Source: Flaccisagitta enflata (lineage: Eukaryota > Chaetognatha > Sagittoidea > Aphragmophora). From it: 64,000 bases of DNA. A program made the position numbers and the translations under genes. Shown in pieces: positions 23,132 to 61,300 of the stretch (position 1 is its first letter; each line of letters begins with the position of its first letter). The stretch lies in the NCBI GenBank assembly GCA_965153355.1, contig OZ231127.1, positions 36,394,001 to 36,458,000 on the forward strand, given 5' to 3'. Under the pieces are notes generated by a model, which did no database searches, was not told where the DNA came from, and was given only the letters and a program-made list of their open reading frames with translations.

Positions 23132-24117
23132 TGTCCCCACAAATCCATCGGAAGACAGACTAATTTCTCCCTAGAATTTCTGCCTATCGGAACACTTTCA
23201 TCTGAAAACCATAAAACTGCATCAAGCAGTGGTCAGCTAAAAAATGATTGTCCTCCAACAGCTAGTATTCGATGAAAAAAGATAAAATCCTTTATTTCAG
23301 ATTGGGTAAAGCGAGAGATATTGTTCCACTTGTCATACGCTTTTGCGTAATCATGGGCAAGACTTTCAGACCTTCCTGACTTCGTATTCGTATCAACCCT
23401 CGATCATAGTTCTAAGTAAATTATCTGAGCAAAATATTCGTCGCCGCAAAGGCCTGGCATAGTAGGCTCATTCAAATCTAAATAATTGCATAAGTACGAA
23501 GGTCTCTTTCCCTCATTTCGCGATAATAGGTAGGATTTAAAAAGATCTAAAAGCAATGTTATCTAGAGAAAAATTTCGAGTGATCTGGTAACCTTTAAAA
23601 CTATCAATCTCGTGATCTTCTTTCCTATCATTGACGTCAGTAATGAAATGACTTCTGCCAAGAGATATATGAAGAGCTAAGAGTGGCCACATGTAACGGT
23701 TTTAATGGTTTGAAGAAAGCGTCAGTAAAAAATAAAGTCGTTAGCTTTTCCAAAAAAAATGTTCGCTTTGATAACAATTCGCTTATTGATGACACGGAAT
23801 ATCGAGGTTGGAAACTTAAAAAATATAAAGTTGAACCAAAAACAATAAATAAGCACTTGAGACTTTGCGATTGGGTGAGGTGCGCGCGGACTGACAAATT
23901 CTTTCGCAATTCCATCTTTGAAAAGAAAGGAGAAGTTCAATGGTAAAGATTCATAAGTTCTAAGGTTGGATACTTTTATAAGTAAGATTTTTGGAAGGCT
24001 TTTGTTGGTTTGTTTTCCATCATGAAACGTGTAAGAAAATCGAGGTATGCGTATGTAGATGAAGAATTCATGGGGATGGCGCGGATAGAGTGACAGTTTT
24101 TCGTTACGGTTAGTCAC
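23132..24117. other. NPC1 to hexokinase gap
   Basis: Under 1 kb between the NPC1 C-terminal exon and the hexokinase ATG. It should hold the end of NPC1 and the hexokinase promoter. One possible last NPC1 exon follows an acceptor at 23656-23655: in phase 0 it would give K-S-F-H-Y and a stop, in another phase a longer acidic tail ending near 23537. Neither can be chosen from sequence alone. Confidence 0.3.
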
Positions 24118-49406
<25,289 letters not shown>

Positions 49407-50876
49407 CGGTTTGTCCACGCGCACAAATCAAAAATAATTTAAATTGTTTATTTTTCGAAGGCCAACTTTTGGATGACTTATTTCCTTACATAACACTAAC
49501 GGCGTAAATTCAATATGAGCGACGCCCGATTGTTCGTCTTATTTTTCTCCCGTGGATTCTCGGTTAGCATGCAAGAGAATTGGTTCTCGACACGAATGAC
49601 CTCAGCACGCAACTGGTTGATATTGTTCATATGCGAATTCTTGCCCAGAGAAGGATTCCGTTTGAAAGCCTCCTAAATTTCAGCTCCAGCTCTATGGTGA
49701 CGCAGACTTTTTCTCTCCCTAGCTGTCTACGGGCATGGCTCGTCTGGCTCGAACACGTATGAGTCACCTTTTCTGCACCCACTTACGATGCACACGCAAC
49801 AAAACGCTTTCGTTCGCCAGTGCGATGAGCGACGATGAGAAGAGAGAACGTGCGATGAGAGATAGATACACACGAGGGAAGGATTTTGTCGCGCGCCGGA
49901 GCTTATTACGAACAGAGAGAGGCACACACAGGAAAACTATAAAACTGAACAATGCTTTAGAAAGACTTCTCTTCCCAGTGAGAACTGAGAAAACAGGCAC
50001 CGAGGGAAGTCTTGCTCGGCGTTTTGCGAGATTTTGCGAGAAGGAGTAAGAGGAGGAGGAGCAGCAAAGAGTACACAAAAAGAACGTCGTGGATTTGTCT
50101 CGTCGTCCTGCGATTGGTCGGCCCGTATTTGCGAATCAATGCGAAACAGGGAACTCGGGCTTATCGACGTTATGCGGCGAAATCTTAAAAGAATCGTGTT
50201 CCGCGAATTTCGCTTTAGCAATTTCTCTCCACGGTTTTGTCGTTTTCCACCTTTTTTCCTTATCTGGCGACCCCCCCTCCCATGTCCCTTCGCGACAAGC
50301 TGTACCTCGTTGACATGACAATGTTTGAAGAGTCAAGGAAGGGCTCCTTTGTCAACAACGCACTGCGTTCCGAATGAGACCCCGGATGATGTAATAAATG
50401 TGTATCATAAGAGTTGATTGATAACTTGGCGGCCTTTACTTTTGAAGACAGCGACCTTAGCATGGTCAGTATTGGATCTAACGCTGTCCATCCTTCTTTC
50501 ATGGAGCTCCCGTCAAGCTGAGATAAATGAGAGGGTCCAGTGAACCCTGGTTGACTTCTTTTTACATGCATTGCACCACTCATTAAAGTTAAAGCATAGT
50601 ATGAAAATTTTCTTTCCCGGTGTATCTACCAAAAGTATTAAAAAGCAGAATTCATACCGAGGGTCTTACTGCTCAGAAACCAAACACAATTTAATTCATA
50701 CATGGACAGACTGAATCATACGGTGCCATAGTATTTTGAAACGTGAGTAAAATATCCTGAGGTATAAATTTGCATGAAAACCATCCTGCGTTGAATCTGG
50801 AGCACATCGGGCTCTTAAAGAGTCTTACCTTGAATTCGGCGCACGTCACTGGTGCAGTTGTTTTCGGGGAAAAATC
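49407..50876. other. NPC1 upstream region
   Basis: About 1.5 kb upstream of the NPC1 start, more GC-rich than the introns between 49730 and 50330, and likely to contain the promoter. No core element can be named. Overlapping ORFs on both strands are not supported. Confidence 0.35.
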
Positions 50877-51014
50877 ATGGCTTCTGATTCTCAAGATCAC
50901 CTAGGGACTGCGTTAATTGCGTTCTCCCCTGAGTTTAGATTGTTTCTTAATGGCTTGGTAAAAACTGTTGAGGGAAGATTAATGACATGTAAACAAAACA
51001 TTCACATGATTCAG
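50877..51014 (+). CDS. Candidate first coding exon on the plus strand
   Basis: ATG in a fair context (AAATCATGG) opens 46 codons (MASDSQDHLGTALIAF..., ending NIHMIQ) and stops exactly at CAG followed by the consensus donor GTAAGAG, phase 0. It lies between NPC1 and the Tudor gene. I do not recognise the peptide, and no second exon was found in the next kilobase, so it may be chance or the start of a divergent gene. Confidence 0.25.
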
Positions 51015-52337
51015 GTAAGAGAAAAAAAATCAAGTAAAACATAAAAGCGTTATCTTTCGCTAGGTAAATTAAGGGGATTTCAACATCAAACAAGCAGAGG
51101 TAACACGCAGGGACAGTCACGCGGAGGATGATAAGTTGGTCGATCGTCTACTTATCTTTTCTATGTCAACGAAGTTACGTGCCGATAATAAAAAGATGAT
51201 AGCCGAACGAGAAATTAACCTTTGTAATAAATGATTGCATAGTCGAATTTGAAAAAAATTTAAAAAGGTTTTAACAAATCTTTCGAGTAGAAGAAATGAA
51301 GAAAATGAGATTGAGAAAAAAACATTCCTTGCGTTTTAACAACCTGGAATTTAAAAAATGGAAAAGTTTTTTTTTCATTCCAGACAGAAAAAGCAAAAGA
51401 GAGAGAAACTAAAAACCGAGCGAGAAATAAAAAAAACGAGAATCGAAAACAAAATCCATCCTTTGGTTGTTGATAATCCAAACAAAAAAGAATCAAAAAC
51501 ATAAGTCCATCTTTGGGAGGAGGTGTAAATTAACCCGAAAACGTATGCTTCCCGAATCCTTTAAAAGTGTTATATCAAAAGGAAATCTTAGGATAGCTCG
51601 ATAGGAAGGGGCAAAGCTAGTCATTTCCTAGCAAAAAGTACAGAATCGGAAATTCTCTGACCAGGATTCGGAAGATAAGTTTTTTTGGGGGGGAAATTTC
51701 AATACAGAATAATAGAAAACATGATGGTATTAGTAATGTCAAAACGTTTGAGAAAGGGGAGGGATAAACAAAAAGGCGACACACGATTGGTTGAGAACGC
51801 TGGAACCAACAAACATATAAGAAACCGGACCCTCGCACTGACGCGAAGCCTCTAAAAAATAGTAACCAACTTTTTGGTTATGAAACGCGCTCTGATTTCA
51901 GGAGACCAAATGATATCAAACAAAGATGAAATGTGATACACAAGAGAAGACAACAGAAAAAGTCAAAATATTGTTAATATCAAACTACGACATACGCAAA
52001 TGCTTTTATGAAGCGTAATTTGGGCGGGCAACTAAAAAACGATACATATTGAAATGCTGATTGAAATAATCCACGACAGAAAAACTGTCAGGCTTTTTGT
52101 ATAGAAATAAACTTGTGGTAGCCTACAGAAGCAAACTTTTACTTTTAGGTGTATCAATTGATAAAATAGACGTTTCATATCACCTGAGCTCAATGTAGAA
52201 TACATTAAGCCCAAGCCCGAGGACGGCTGGCAAGCACACACCTGCACTCCCTTTTCGTACCGAACGACGCAAACTGCTCACCTAAAACTGCCCACAATTC
52301 CCGATACACGAAATTGTTAGGAGGGAGCGCTACTTCA
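51015..52337. other. Region 3' of the Tudor gene
   Basis: AT-rich, A-rich sequence; expected to hold the 3' UTR of the minus-strand Tudor gene. No element recognised. Confidence 0.35.
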
Positions 52338-55300
52338 TCAATAAGTCAATGGGACAGAGGGATTAATGAAGGCGGGAGACGGCGACGGCGTTGGGTAAAA
52401 CATAGGTACGTAATTGACGGCCGGTGGCATGTCGGACCCGAAAGGCATCGGCATCACGTCTGGGTAGGAGCCGCAGGGAAACAACGCCGGTAATGCGGGA
52501 GAAGGCGGCGGCGTCATCAGGGGAATTCCGGGGGAAGGTGACGGCGTGGGGGGAGGCAATGGGCACCCCGGTGGCATCAAAGAAGGGATGGGCATTTGCA
52601 ACGCCGCTACCGTCTCGCCAGCGAAGCACCCGCCTCCGTCGCGTGGCAGGGCGTTGTGATCAAAAACGGACATCATCGGCGACAAACAGGACTGCTGTTG
52701 TTGAACCGTCGTGTTGGACTGAAAGGAATCGGCAAAATAAGGCATCAACGGATGATAAACCGACCATGGGTAAGGAAAATTGGACGGTGGAGGCATATCC
52801 GGATGCAGGGCAGGTGGAGAAAAGACGGACACTGGTACGGGAAGAGCAGTGGCGGTGCTGGGAGACGATTCGGGTTTTCCAGCCAGAATGATCGCCGCGT
52901 CGGACTCGATAGGAGCGTCGGTGTTACTCTTGATGGCTGCGTTATTCGCGTTGTCGACGACGCCGACCATCGACAACTTGACGTCGTCGGATGCGTTCTG
53001 CTCGAATGCGACGACGGAGGAGACCGGTTTTGTTGCCACCGACAAAGAATCGAACTCGTTCGCAATAACCGAAGCTTTTGAAGAGGGCGGGCATGGTTTT
53101 TCGTCTCCTTCGACAGTCTCGACTTTCGCGACGGAGGTTGCACTTGCGTCGTCTTGAGCACCTACATCTTCCTCCACTGCGAGTTCCCGATCCTGCGAAG
53201 CGACAAGACAAGCGATGACCGTATGTGAACACCATGGAAAATCCAAAACAGCACATGACAAACCATCGAGTAAGTTATAGCTAATGGAAGTCCTTCCATA
53301 TACATGTACTTAGTTTACTGACCTTGATTGGGTCGTGACAGCCATCATTCGTCAAAGGCATGGCCCGGTTCTCCAGAACGAAACTCCGTTGCTGATGCTG
53401 CGGTAGGGGTGCCTGAAGTGATGATTGAGACGAAAAGGCTAAATGGAGCGGCGGCTTTACAGAAGTAACGGTAGCGGAAAAGGGCGGCGTCATTTGCATG
53501 GCAAAGACGTCGGATACGAATGGTCCCACTATTTCCGGCGCCGGTGACATCTGAATCGGCGAAGGACTCGGCGGTGGAATCGTCGGGAAAATGAGACTCA
53601 ACGGACCAGGGTTGAAGGGGTCAACGTTAGCGCACATCGAAGAACCGGGATGCGCCATCAATTCGGGCGACGGCGAGGGAATAATGCACAAAGTAGATGC
53701 CTGTAGGATAAAAGAATTTTAAAGACAAGGAAAAATCGGAAGGTAGGTGAAATGACAAACTAAAACGAAAGATAGGAAGAATAATAGACGATAAATGAGA
53801 AGACGGAACGACAGGCCGGCAAAACAACTCAAGTTCGACAAAATCATGACAATGGACCAGGGAAAAATGAAAGAAATCTTGACAAAAAAGACAAAGAATA
53901 AAAAGAAACAAAGAATAAAAAAGCTTCAAAATTACAGTCCCGACTGGGGACTGTAATTTGTGAAGCTTTCTCGTTGCGTAAACGCAACTCGATGAGATAC
54001 ACGACAAGACAGGAATTTCAAGAAAAAAAAAAAATGTTCAATATTCTTTAAATGATGACTAAACTTGAGAATGATAACAATAGGGGATGATGACGATGAC
54101 AACAATGAATGATAATGACAACAATCATCTATAAAAAAATATTCAAAAAATTTTCAAAAAAAAATTTCAAAAAAAATAATTCAAAAAAATTTTCAAAAAA
54201 AAAATTTTCAAAAAAAAAATTTCAAAAAAAATCTTCAAAAAATTTTTTTCAAAAAAATTTTTCAAAAAAATTCTCAAAAACATTTTTTTCAAAAATTTTC
54301 AAAAAAATTTTCAAAAAAATGTTTTTCAACAATTTTCAAAAAAAAATCTTCTCAAAAATTTTCAAAAAAAAATCTTCAAAAAAAAATCTTCTCAAAAATT
54401 TAGTAGTCGAAGATGATGACAGTGGTCGAAGATGATGACAGTGGTCGAAGATGATGACAGTAGTTGAAGATGATGACAGTAGTTGAAGATGATGACAGTA
54501 GTTGAAGATGACGACAGTAGTTGAAGATGACGACAGTAGTTGAAGATGACGACAGTAGTTGAAGATGACGACAGTAGTTGAAGATGACGACAGTAGTTGA
54601 AGATGACGACAGTAGTTGAAGATGACGACAGTAGTTGAAGATGACGACAGTAGTTGAAGATGACGACAGTAGTTGAAGATGACGACAGTAGTTGAAGATG
54701 ACGACAGTAGTTGAAGATGACGACAGTAGTTGAAGATGACGACAGTAGTTGAAGATGACGACAGTAGTTGAAGATGATGACAGTAGTTGAAGATGATGAC
54801 AGTAGTTGAAGATGATGACAGTAGTTGAAGATGATGACAGTAGTTGAAGATGATGACAGTAGTTGAAGATGATGACAGTAGTTGAAGATGATGACAGTAG
54901 TTGAAGATGATGACAGTAGTTGAAGATGATGACAGTAGTTGAAGATGATGACAGTAGTTGAAGATGATGACAGTAGCTGAAGATGATGACAGTAGTTGTG
55001 ATGACAGTAATTGAATGATGACAGTAGAAGATGATGACAGTAGTTGAAGATGATGACAGTAGTTGAAGATGATGACAGTAGTTGAAGATGATGACAGTAG
55101 TTGAAGATGATGACAGTAGTTGAAGATGATGACAGTAGTTGAAGATGATGACAGTAGTTGAAGATGATGACAGTAGTTGAAGATGATGACAGTAGTTGAA
55201 GATGATGACAGTAGTTGAAGATGATGACAGTAGTTGAAGATGATGACAGTAGTTGAAGATGATGACAGTAGTTGAAGATGATGACAGTAGTTGAAGATGA

Positions 55301-58300
55301 TGACAGTAGTTGAAGATGAATATTGAAATCCATGATGGCAAACCTAAAGAAAAATCAGAATGTAATAAATGAGCAAGTAAAAGAATACATCAACTGCAAT
55401 CTTCTATATAAATCGCCTAAGTTCTAGTAACATATTACTACATTAATAAGCTAATATCTTTTAAACCAGACTTCAGATTTTATTCGATATTTGCAGGGGC
55501 AGTTCAATTAATATCCTTTACTTGTATACCAAATTAAAAAAGAATTCACATAACTTTGCTACCCTTTGCCTATGTAAACTGCCTAAGTCATAGTAACACT
55601 ACTACATAAATAAGCTAATATCTCATAAACCAGACTTCAGATTAAATTCGAATTTTGCAGGGGTTATCTATTAACTACCCTCTACTTGTGTACCAAATTA
55701 GAAAAAAAATCACATACCTTTACTACCCTTTGCCTATGTAAATTGTCTAAGTCCTAGCAACATACTACTACATAAATAAGCTAATATCTCCTAAACCAGA
55801 CTTCAGATTTAATTCGAATTTTGCAGGGGTGGTTTATTTACTAGCCTCTACTTGCATACCAAATTTTAAAAAATTTCTTAAACTTTTACTACCCTCTACC
55901 TATGTAAACCACTTAAGTCCCAGCTAAATATTACTACAAAAATAATAGGCAAAGGGTAGTAAAAATTTATGAATTTTTTTGAAAATTGGTACACAAGCTT
56001 CTATTGACCTATAAACAACACCGTCAAAGTTTCATAAGATTCTGAAGTCTGGATCCAAAGATATGAGAAGGTCTTAAACAGACTCACCCACAAACAGACT
56101 TACACGATCAGGTCCATCTCATAGTCCACCGACGAAAACTGTTCGTCGGGGACAAAAAGAGAACGAAAAATGACAAAGGGCGACAGAAAAAACGCCAGAA
56201 ACCGACAAAGAACAGAACAAATTGACGAAACGCGAAAAAAAGAAAAAAATATGAAACGACAGAAAGAAAACGACTGAGAAAGTTCTGAAAAAGAAAATAG
56301 ACAGACGGAAAATTAGATTTCCTTCCATGTATAGTATAAATATGGTAAATCTTAAAAGTATGAAATTGTGTTGTAGTCTTAAAGAAGAACAAAGCCAACA
56401 CCTAGAAGTCGCGTGCGGGACATAAATAGATGACTTAAATTGACTTAAAATAACTCCAGGTGACCTAAAATGACTCAAAATGACTATAATGACCAAAATG
56501 ACCTAAGTGACTTAATATGACTTAAAATGACTTAGAATAACTTATAATGCATTTGAGAAGGAGCTGTGAGCCCAAAAAGCTTAAAAACCCAAAAAAGTAA
56601 AGAGGGGACCGACCAACCGACCGACGGACCGACAAAGTGGGGTGTGGAGTCGCGTAGCACGCGACTAAAAATCTTACCGATGGTTGAAAATATTATTCTC
56701 AGCCTTTGATTTCCACCCTCATTTTCAAATCTTTTTAATTCTATTTCACACCCTCACCAGCTACCAGGCAATGGGAATGGGCAAGAATATACACCCCCGA
56801 TTTCACCGAATCACTGCGGTGGAAATCAGTACATTTATGATAGTAGTTTCAAATTCATCGCATAAGATTTCTCACCGGCGAATCTGGCGGGTCAAAAGGC
56901 GACATGGGAGCACAAGGAAAGAACAAAGGAGTATTCGGCATCGGCGCTTCAGTCGCGAGACATGAGACGGGTGAAGAAATGGAAGCTGGTATGGAGGGCA
57001 TCAACGAGCTGATTGGGGTTGGTGCCGAATTTAATAGCGCAATCGTTGCTCCTGAAGGATTCGCCGGTCCACAATGAAAGACGTTCGTGCCGAGAGCTGG
57101 GTCGGTATCCGCCATGGATGTGCCTCGGGGTGTAGGAATCTCGATCTTGACTTCTACATCTGCGGAGCAAACGGAATCCGAGCGGGACCTAAATCGCCGA
57201 CCACCACGATTTTTCCCGCCCAATGCATCAACTTCCTCGGAATCCAGATTTGGCTTTCTGCTCTGAAACCTAGGCGGTATCACTAAGTTCACTTTCCCCA
57301 GGGGCGGAGTTTCAGCGGAGGCAGAGGCGCCTGGATTCATGGCCAATTGTGATGGGAACGGTTGTATCGGAGCGAGAGACTCCGCCACCATACCGGCAGG
57401 GTCAACTTTCGAAAGATTCAGAGGAGGGGGTGGTGGCGGCGCTGACGACGATGACATCATCATCATTGGTTCCATCACCGATCCCGAGGCGCTCCTCAAT
57501 CCTCCAGGTAACACACATGCAGGTTGAATAAACCCGTTGAGGCGGAGTGGCTGCACAAATCTCGGCGGGTTCTGAAGAAACTGAGGATTTCCGTAAAATC
57601 GATCTTTCCGAGGTTTGCCACAAGCGTTGAGGATGGGACGATCGAAATGGCTGTATCCGCGGCTGGCGGCGCGCCCATCGTGAAACCGTCGTCCACGACT
57701 AGCTTGAAAATGCGTCGGCGGCGGTATTGGTGGTGGCGCCATCACTGTCGGCGCCGGTCGCGACCCAACCAAAACCGACGTACAATCAGCGGAAGAATCG
57801 GGCGCGAAACGTAGAGACCGGAGATGCTTGAATTGCCGATTCGTGAAGGACCGCTGATTTGTTGGCAGGGTGCGCAGATTCTTCACCGGAAGCTCTCTCT
57901 TCTCCCCAAGTTCCTCGATGAATACGAGAACGGGACCTGGGTGGTTTCATGACAGATCACCCAAACTGAAAACCCTAAAAAATAGAATTTGCTCTTTTTT
58001 GGTGTAAAAAGAATCCCGAAGATTTTCGCTCTCGGACACATATTTTGGGTTTTAGGAGGGCTTGAAATTTTGGGCCCCCCCGGGTACCCCCAGAACTTTG
58101 AATAGCTATATCTCAGCTATTTTTTATAGTAAAAGGACAATCTTGGTGTCAATCTTATTGTATTAACCCAAAGAATCTATTGGGAAAAAAATTTGGACCA
58201 AAAAAAATCATTTTGGGTTTTTTTACCCCTAGGGATAGTACCCCGGGGTACCCCAGGGTACCTAGTACGTAGAAATTTTGAAAAAAAAGTTGGAAAAATA

Positions 58301-61300
58301 TTTCTCTATGTTTGTAGTTTCATTTTCAAGAATAAAAAAAATGGTACCTCTGCACCTTGATACTAAAAAAAAATAACAAAAAGCTTCAAAATTGCAGTCC
58401 CCGACTGGGGACTGCAATTATTGAAGCTTTCTTGTTGCGTAAACGCAACTCGAGAAGATACACAAAAAAAAATCTCTTAAACAAATCAAAATAAGAAAAA
58501 AAAATTAAAAAAATTTTTAAAAAAAAATTTAAAAAAAAAAATTCATAAAAAAAAAAAAAATTCAAAAAAATTTTCAAAACAAATTTTTAAAACAAATTTT
58601 TAAAACAAATTTTCAAAAAAAAAAATTTCCAAATTTTTTTTTCAAAGTTGAAGATGATGACAGTAGTTGAAGATGATGACAGTAGTTGAAGATGATGACA
58701 GTAGTTGAAGATGATGACAGTAGTTAAAGATAATGACAGTAGTTAAAGATAATGACAGTAGTTGAAGATGATGACAGTAGTTGAAGATGATGACAGTAGT
58801 TGAAGATGATGACAGTAGTTGAAGATGATGACAGTAGTTGAAGATGATGACAGAAGTTGAAGATGATGACAGTAGTTGAAGATGATGACAGTAGTTGAAG
58901 ATGATGACAGTAGTTGAAGATGATGACAGTAGTTGAAGATGATGACAGTAGTTGAAGATGATGACAGTAGTTGAAGATGATGACAGTAGTTGAAGATGAT
59001 GACAGTAGAAGATGATGACAGTAGTTGAAGATGATGACAGTAGTTGAAGATGATGACAGTAGTTGAAGATGATGACAGTAGTTGAAGATGATGACAGTAG
59101 TTGAAGATGATGACAGTAGTTGAAGATGATGACAGTAGTTGAAGATGATGACAGTAGTTGAAGATGATGACAGTAGCTGAAGATGATGACAGTGGTTGAA
59201 GATGATGACAGTAGCTGAAGATGATGACAGTAGTTGAAGATGATGACAGTAGTTGAAGATGATGACAGTAGTTGAAGATGATGACAGTAGTTGAAGATGA
59301 TGACAGTAGTTGAAGATGATGACAGTAGTTGAAGATGAATCTCGAAATCCATGATGGCAAACCTAAAGAAAAATCAGAATGAAATAAATGAGCAAGTAAA
59401 AGAATTCATCAACTCCAATCCTCTATATAAATCGCCTAAATCCTAGTAACATATTACTACATTAATAAGCTTGTAAGCGCGATCGTGTACAGCAGAAACA
59501 AAGACAATATGACAACAAAAACATTGCCTGGAAGTCCGTAACTAAGCAACCGTAAACATCAACAAACAATCACTACCAAGATGGCTTAGCCGCATTCCAG
59601 TGGATTTCCGTGAAATGTCATTTTTCTTTCTTTATGCGCTGCTTTTGGTACAAAATTCATATGATTTTTAATCTCATTTGATATTACAAACTCATTTGCG
59701 AATTGGAAAATCTTTGTTTCTTTAGACCAAATGCCGGCGCCGAAACAATTAAAAATCAGAATTGAAAAGAAACAACTTTTTCAACAAGCATTTGTGTCAG
59801 AGCAGTGATGAATTCCTCTCTCCATGGCGGGTCGCGATTCTCTTGCACAGGGTTTATTGCCCTGGGAAAAGAAATGACCGGCATCCCCGGGTAGAGCGGA
59901 AGAATTTGCTGCCAGACAGTTTTCATATGGGTAGGTGGTGAATTGACCTGAATTATCCGTCATTGAGGCTCTGGTTGGCTCAATCATTTTTTGTCGGTGC
60001 AGCGTGTTGGAGGGGGACACGTAAGAACCGCCCCTCAAGAGTTGTTGTAGTCGCGCTGGCGTGTTGGAGGGGGACACGTAGGAATTCCCCCTCACATGTT
60101 TGAAGTATTTATCCGTGTTGGAAATGGCGTGTTGGCGGCGGACACGTAAGAACCGCGCCGCGAAATAGATTGTTGAGTGGCGAGTCGAGTGGCGTGTTGG
60201 CGGCGGACACGTAAGAACCGCGCCGCAGGTAATTGTCGAAGATGTTGGTGCGTGTTGGCGGCGGACACGTAAGAACCGCGCCGCAAGTGAGGTCGTCAAA
60301 GTCGGAGTGTTGTGCGGCGGACACTCAAGAACTGCGCCGCGTTGCAGAAGTCGGCATTGGAGCGTGTCGCATGGTGGATACGTAAAACCTCACCATGAAT
60401 GTAGCGTAGTCGTTACCGTGTTGGATGGCAGACACGTAAGAATCGTGCCATGGAGTCGTCGTGTTGCGTGATGGACACGTGAAGAACCGCATCACATCGT
60501 TGTGCAGCCTGGAGCTCCATGAGCAAAAGAAGCTTGCAGGTGGAAGTTTTTTGGTCGGAGCCAACTGCGGAGATGCCGGTGGGTATCGTCAGTTGCAATC
60601 AATTGTCTTAGCTTTGAACGAGGAAGATGTAGCAGGAAGATTTACGTCAGCAATGGTGGTGAAAATAGGATTTCCACGAGGGGGGTGTAAGCGCGATCGT
60701 GTACAGCAGAAACAAAGACAATATGACAACAAAAACATTGCCTGGAAGTCCGTAACTAAGCAACCGTAAACATCAACAAACAATCACTACCAAGATGGCT
60801 TAGCCGCATTCCAGTGGATTTCCGTGAAATGTCATTTTTCTTTCTTTATGCGCTGCTTTTGGTACAAAATTCATATGATTTTTAATCTCATTTGATATTA
60901 CAAACTCATTTGCGAATTGGAAAATCTTTGTTTCTTTAGACCAAATGCCGGCGCCGAAACAAAGCTTATATCTTATAAACCAGACTTCAGATTTAATTCA
61001 AACTTTGCGGGGGCAGTTCAATTAATATCCTTTACTTGTATACCAAATTAAAAAAGAATTCACATAACTTTGCTACCCTTTGCCTATGTAAACTGCCCAA
61101 GTCATAGTAACATATTACTACATAAATAAGCTAATATCTCATAAACCAGACTTCAGATTTAATTCGAATTTTGCGGGGGTTGTTTATTTAGTACCCTTTA
61201 CTTGTGTACCAAATTAAAAAAAAATTCACATAGGTTTACTACCCTCTACTTTTGTAAATTGCCTAAGTCCAGTAAAATATTACTACAAAAATAATAGGCA

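Larger units (their letters stand above)
53701..56875. other. Intron of the Tudor gene
   Basis: 3.2 kb, most of it a copy of repeat element H (53921-56158). An R1 fragment with stem GTCGCG and CGCGAC lies at 56590-56670. Confidence 0.6.
59472..60961 (+). mobile_element. Miniature LTR retrotransposon (TRIM-like)
   Basis: Two 276-bp direct repeats (59472-59747 and 60686-60961), identical as far as I can read, each starting TGTAAGCGCG and ending GCCGAAACA (TG...CA). The 5-bp target duplication AAGCT flanks the element (59467-59471 and 60962-60966). A purine tract (CGAGGGGGG) lies directly before the 3' LTR. The 938-bp interior has no gag or pol, so the element depends on enzymes from elsewhere. 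No clear tRNA primer site (TGG) follows the 5' LTR. The interior carries the hairpin array. Confidence 0.88.

Noticed and set aside
49735-50583. Several ORFs of 60-107 codons on both strands upstream of NPC1
   Set aside because: Overlapping in many frames in a GC-richer stretch, no motif, no consistent splice signals.
54109-54435. 108-codon Lys-Phe-Asn ORF
   Set aside because: Translation of TTTTCAAAAAAATT-type A/T-rich repeats.
54392-55341. Two 313-codon ORFs with a 19-residue period (and similar ones at 58642-59360)
   Set aside because: Direct product of a 19-bp minisatellite inside repeat element H; open in more than one frame, no splice context.
60003-60495. CRISPR array
   Set aside because: Regularly repeated motif with variable parts, but the variable parts are short complementary stem arms, the spacing is irregular, and the sequence lies inside a eukaryotic LTR element.
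59781-60564. Minus-strand ORFs with recurring GSYVS(A/P)xNT peptides over the hairpin array
   Set aside because: Unit spacing is not a multiple of three, so the peptide hops between frames; stem covariation explains the repeats better.
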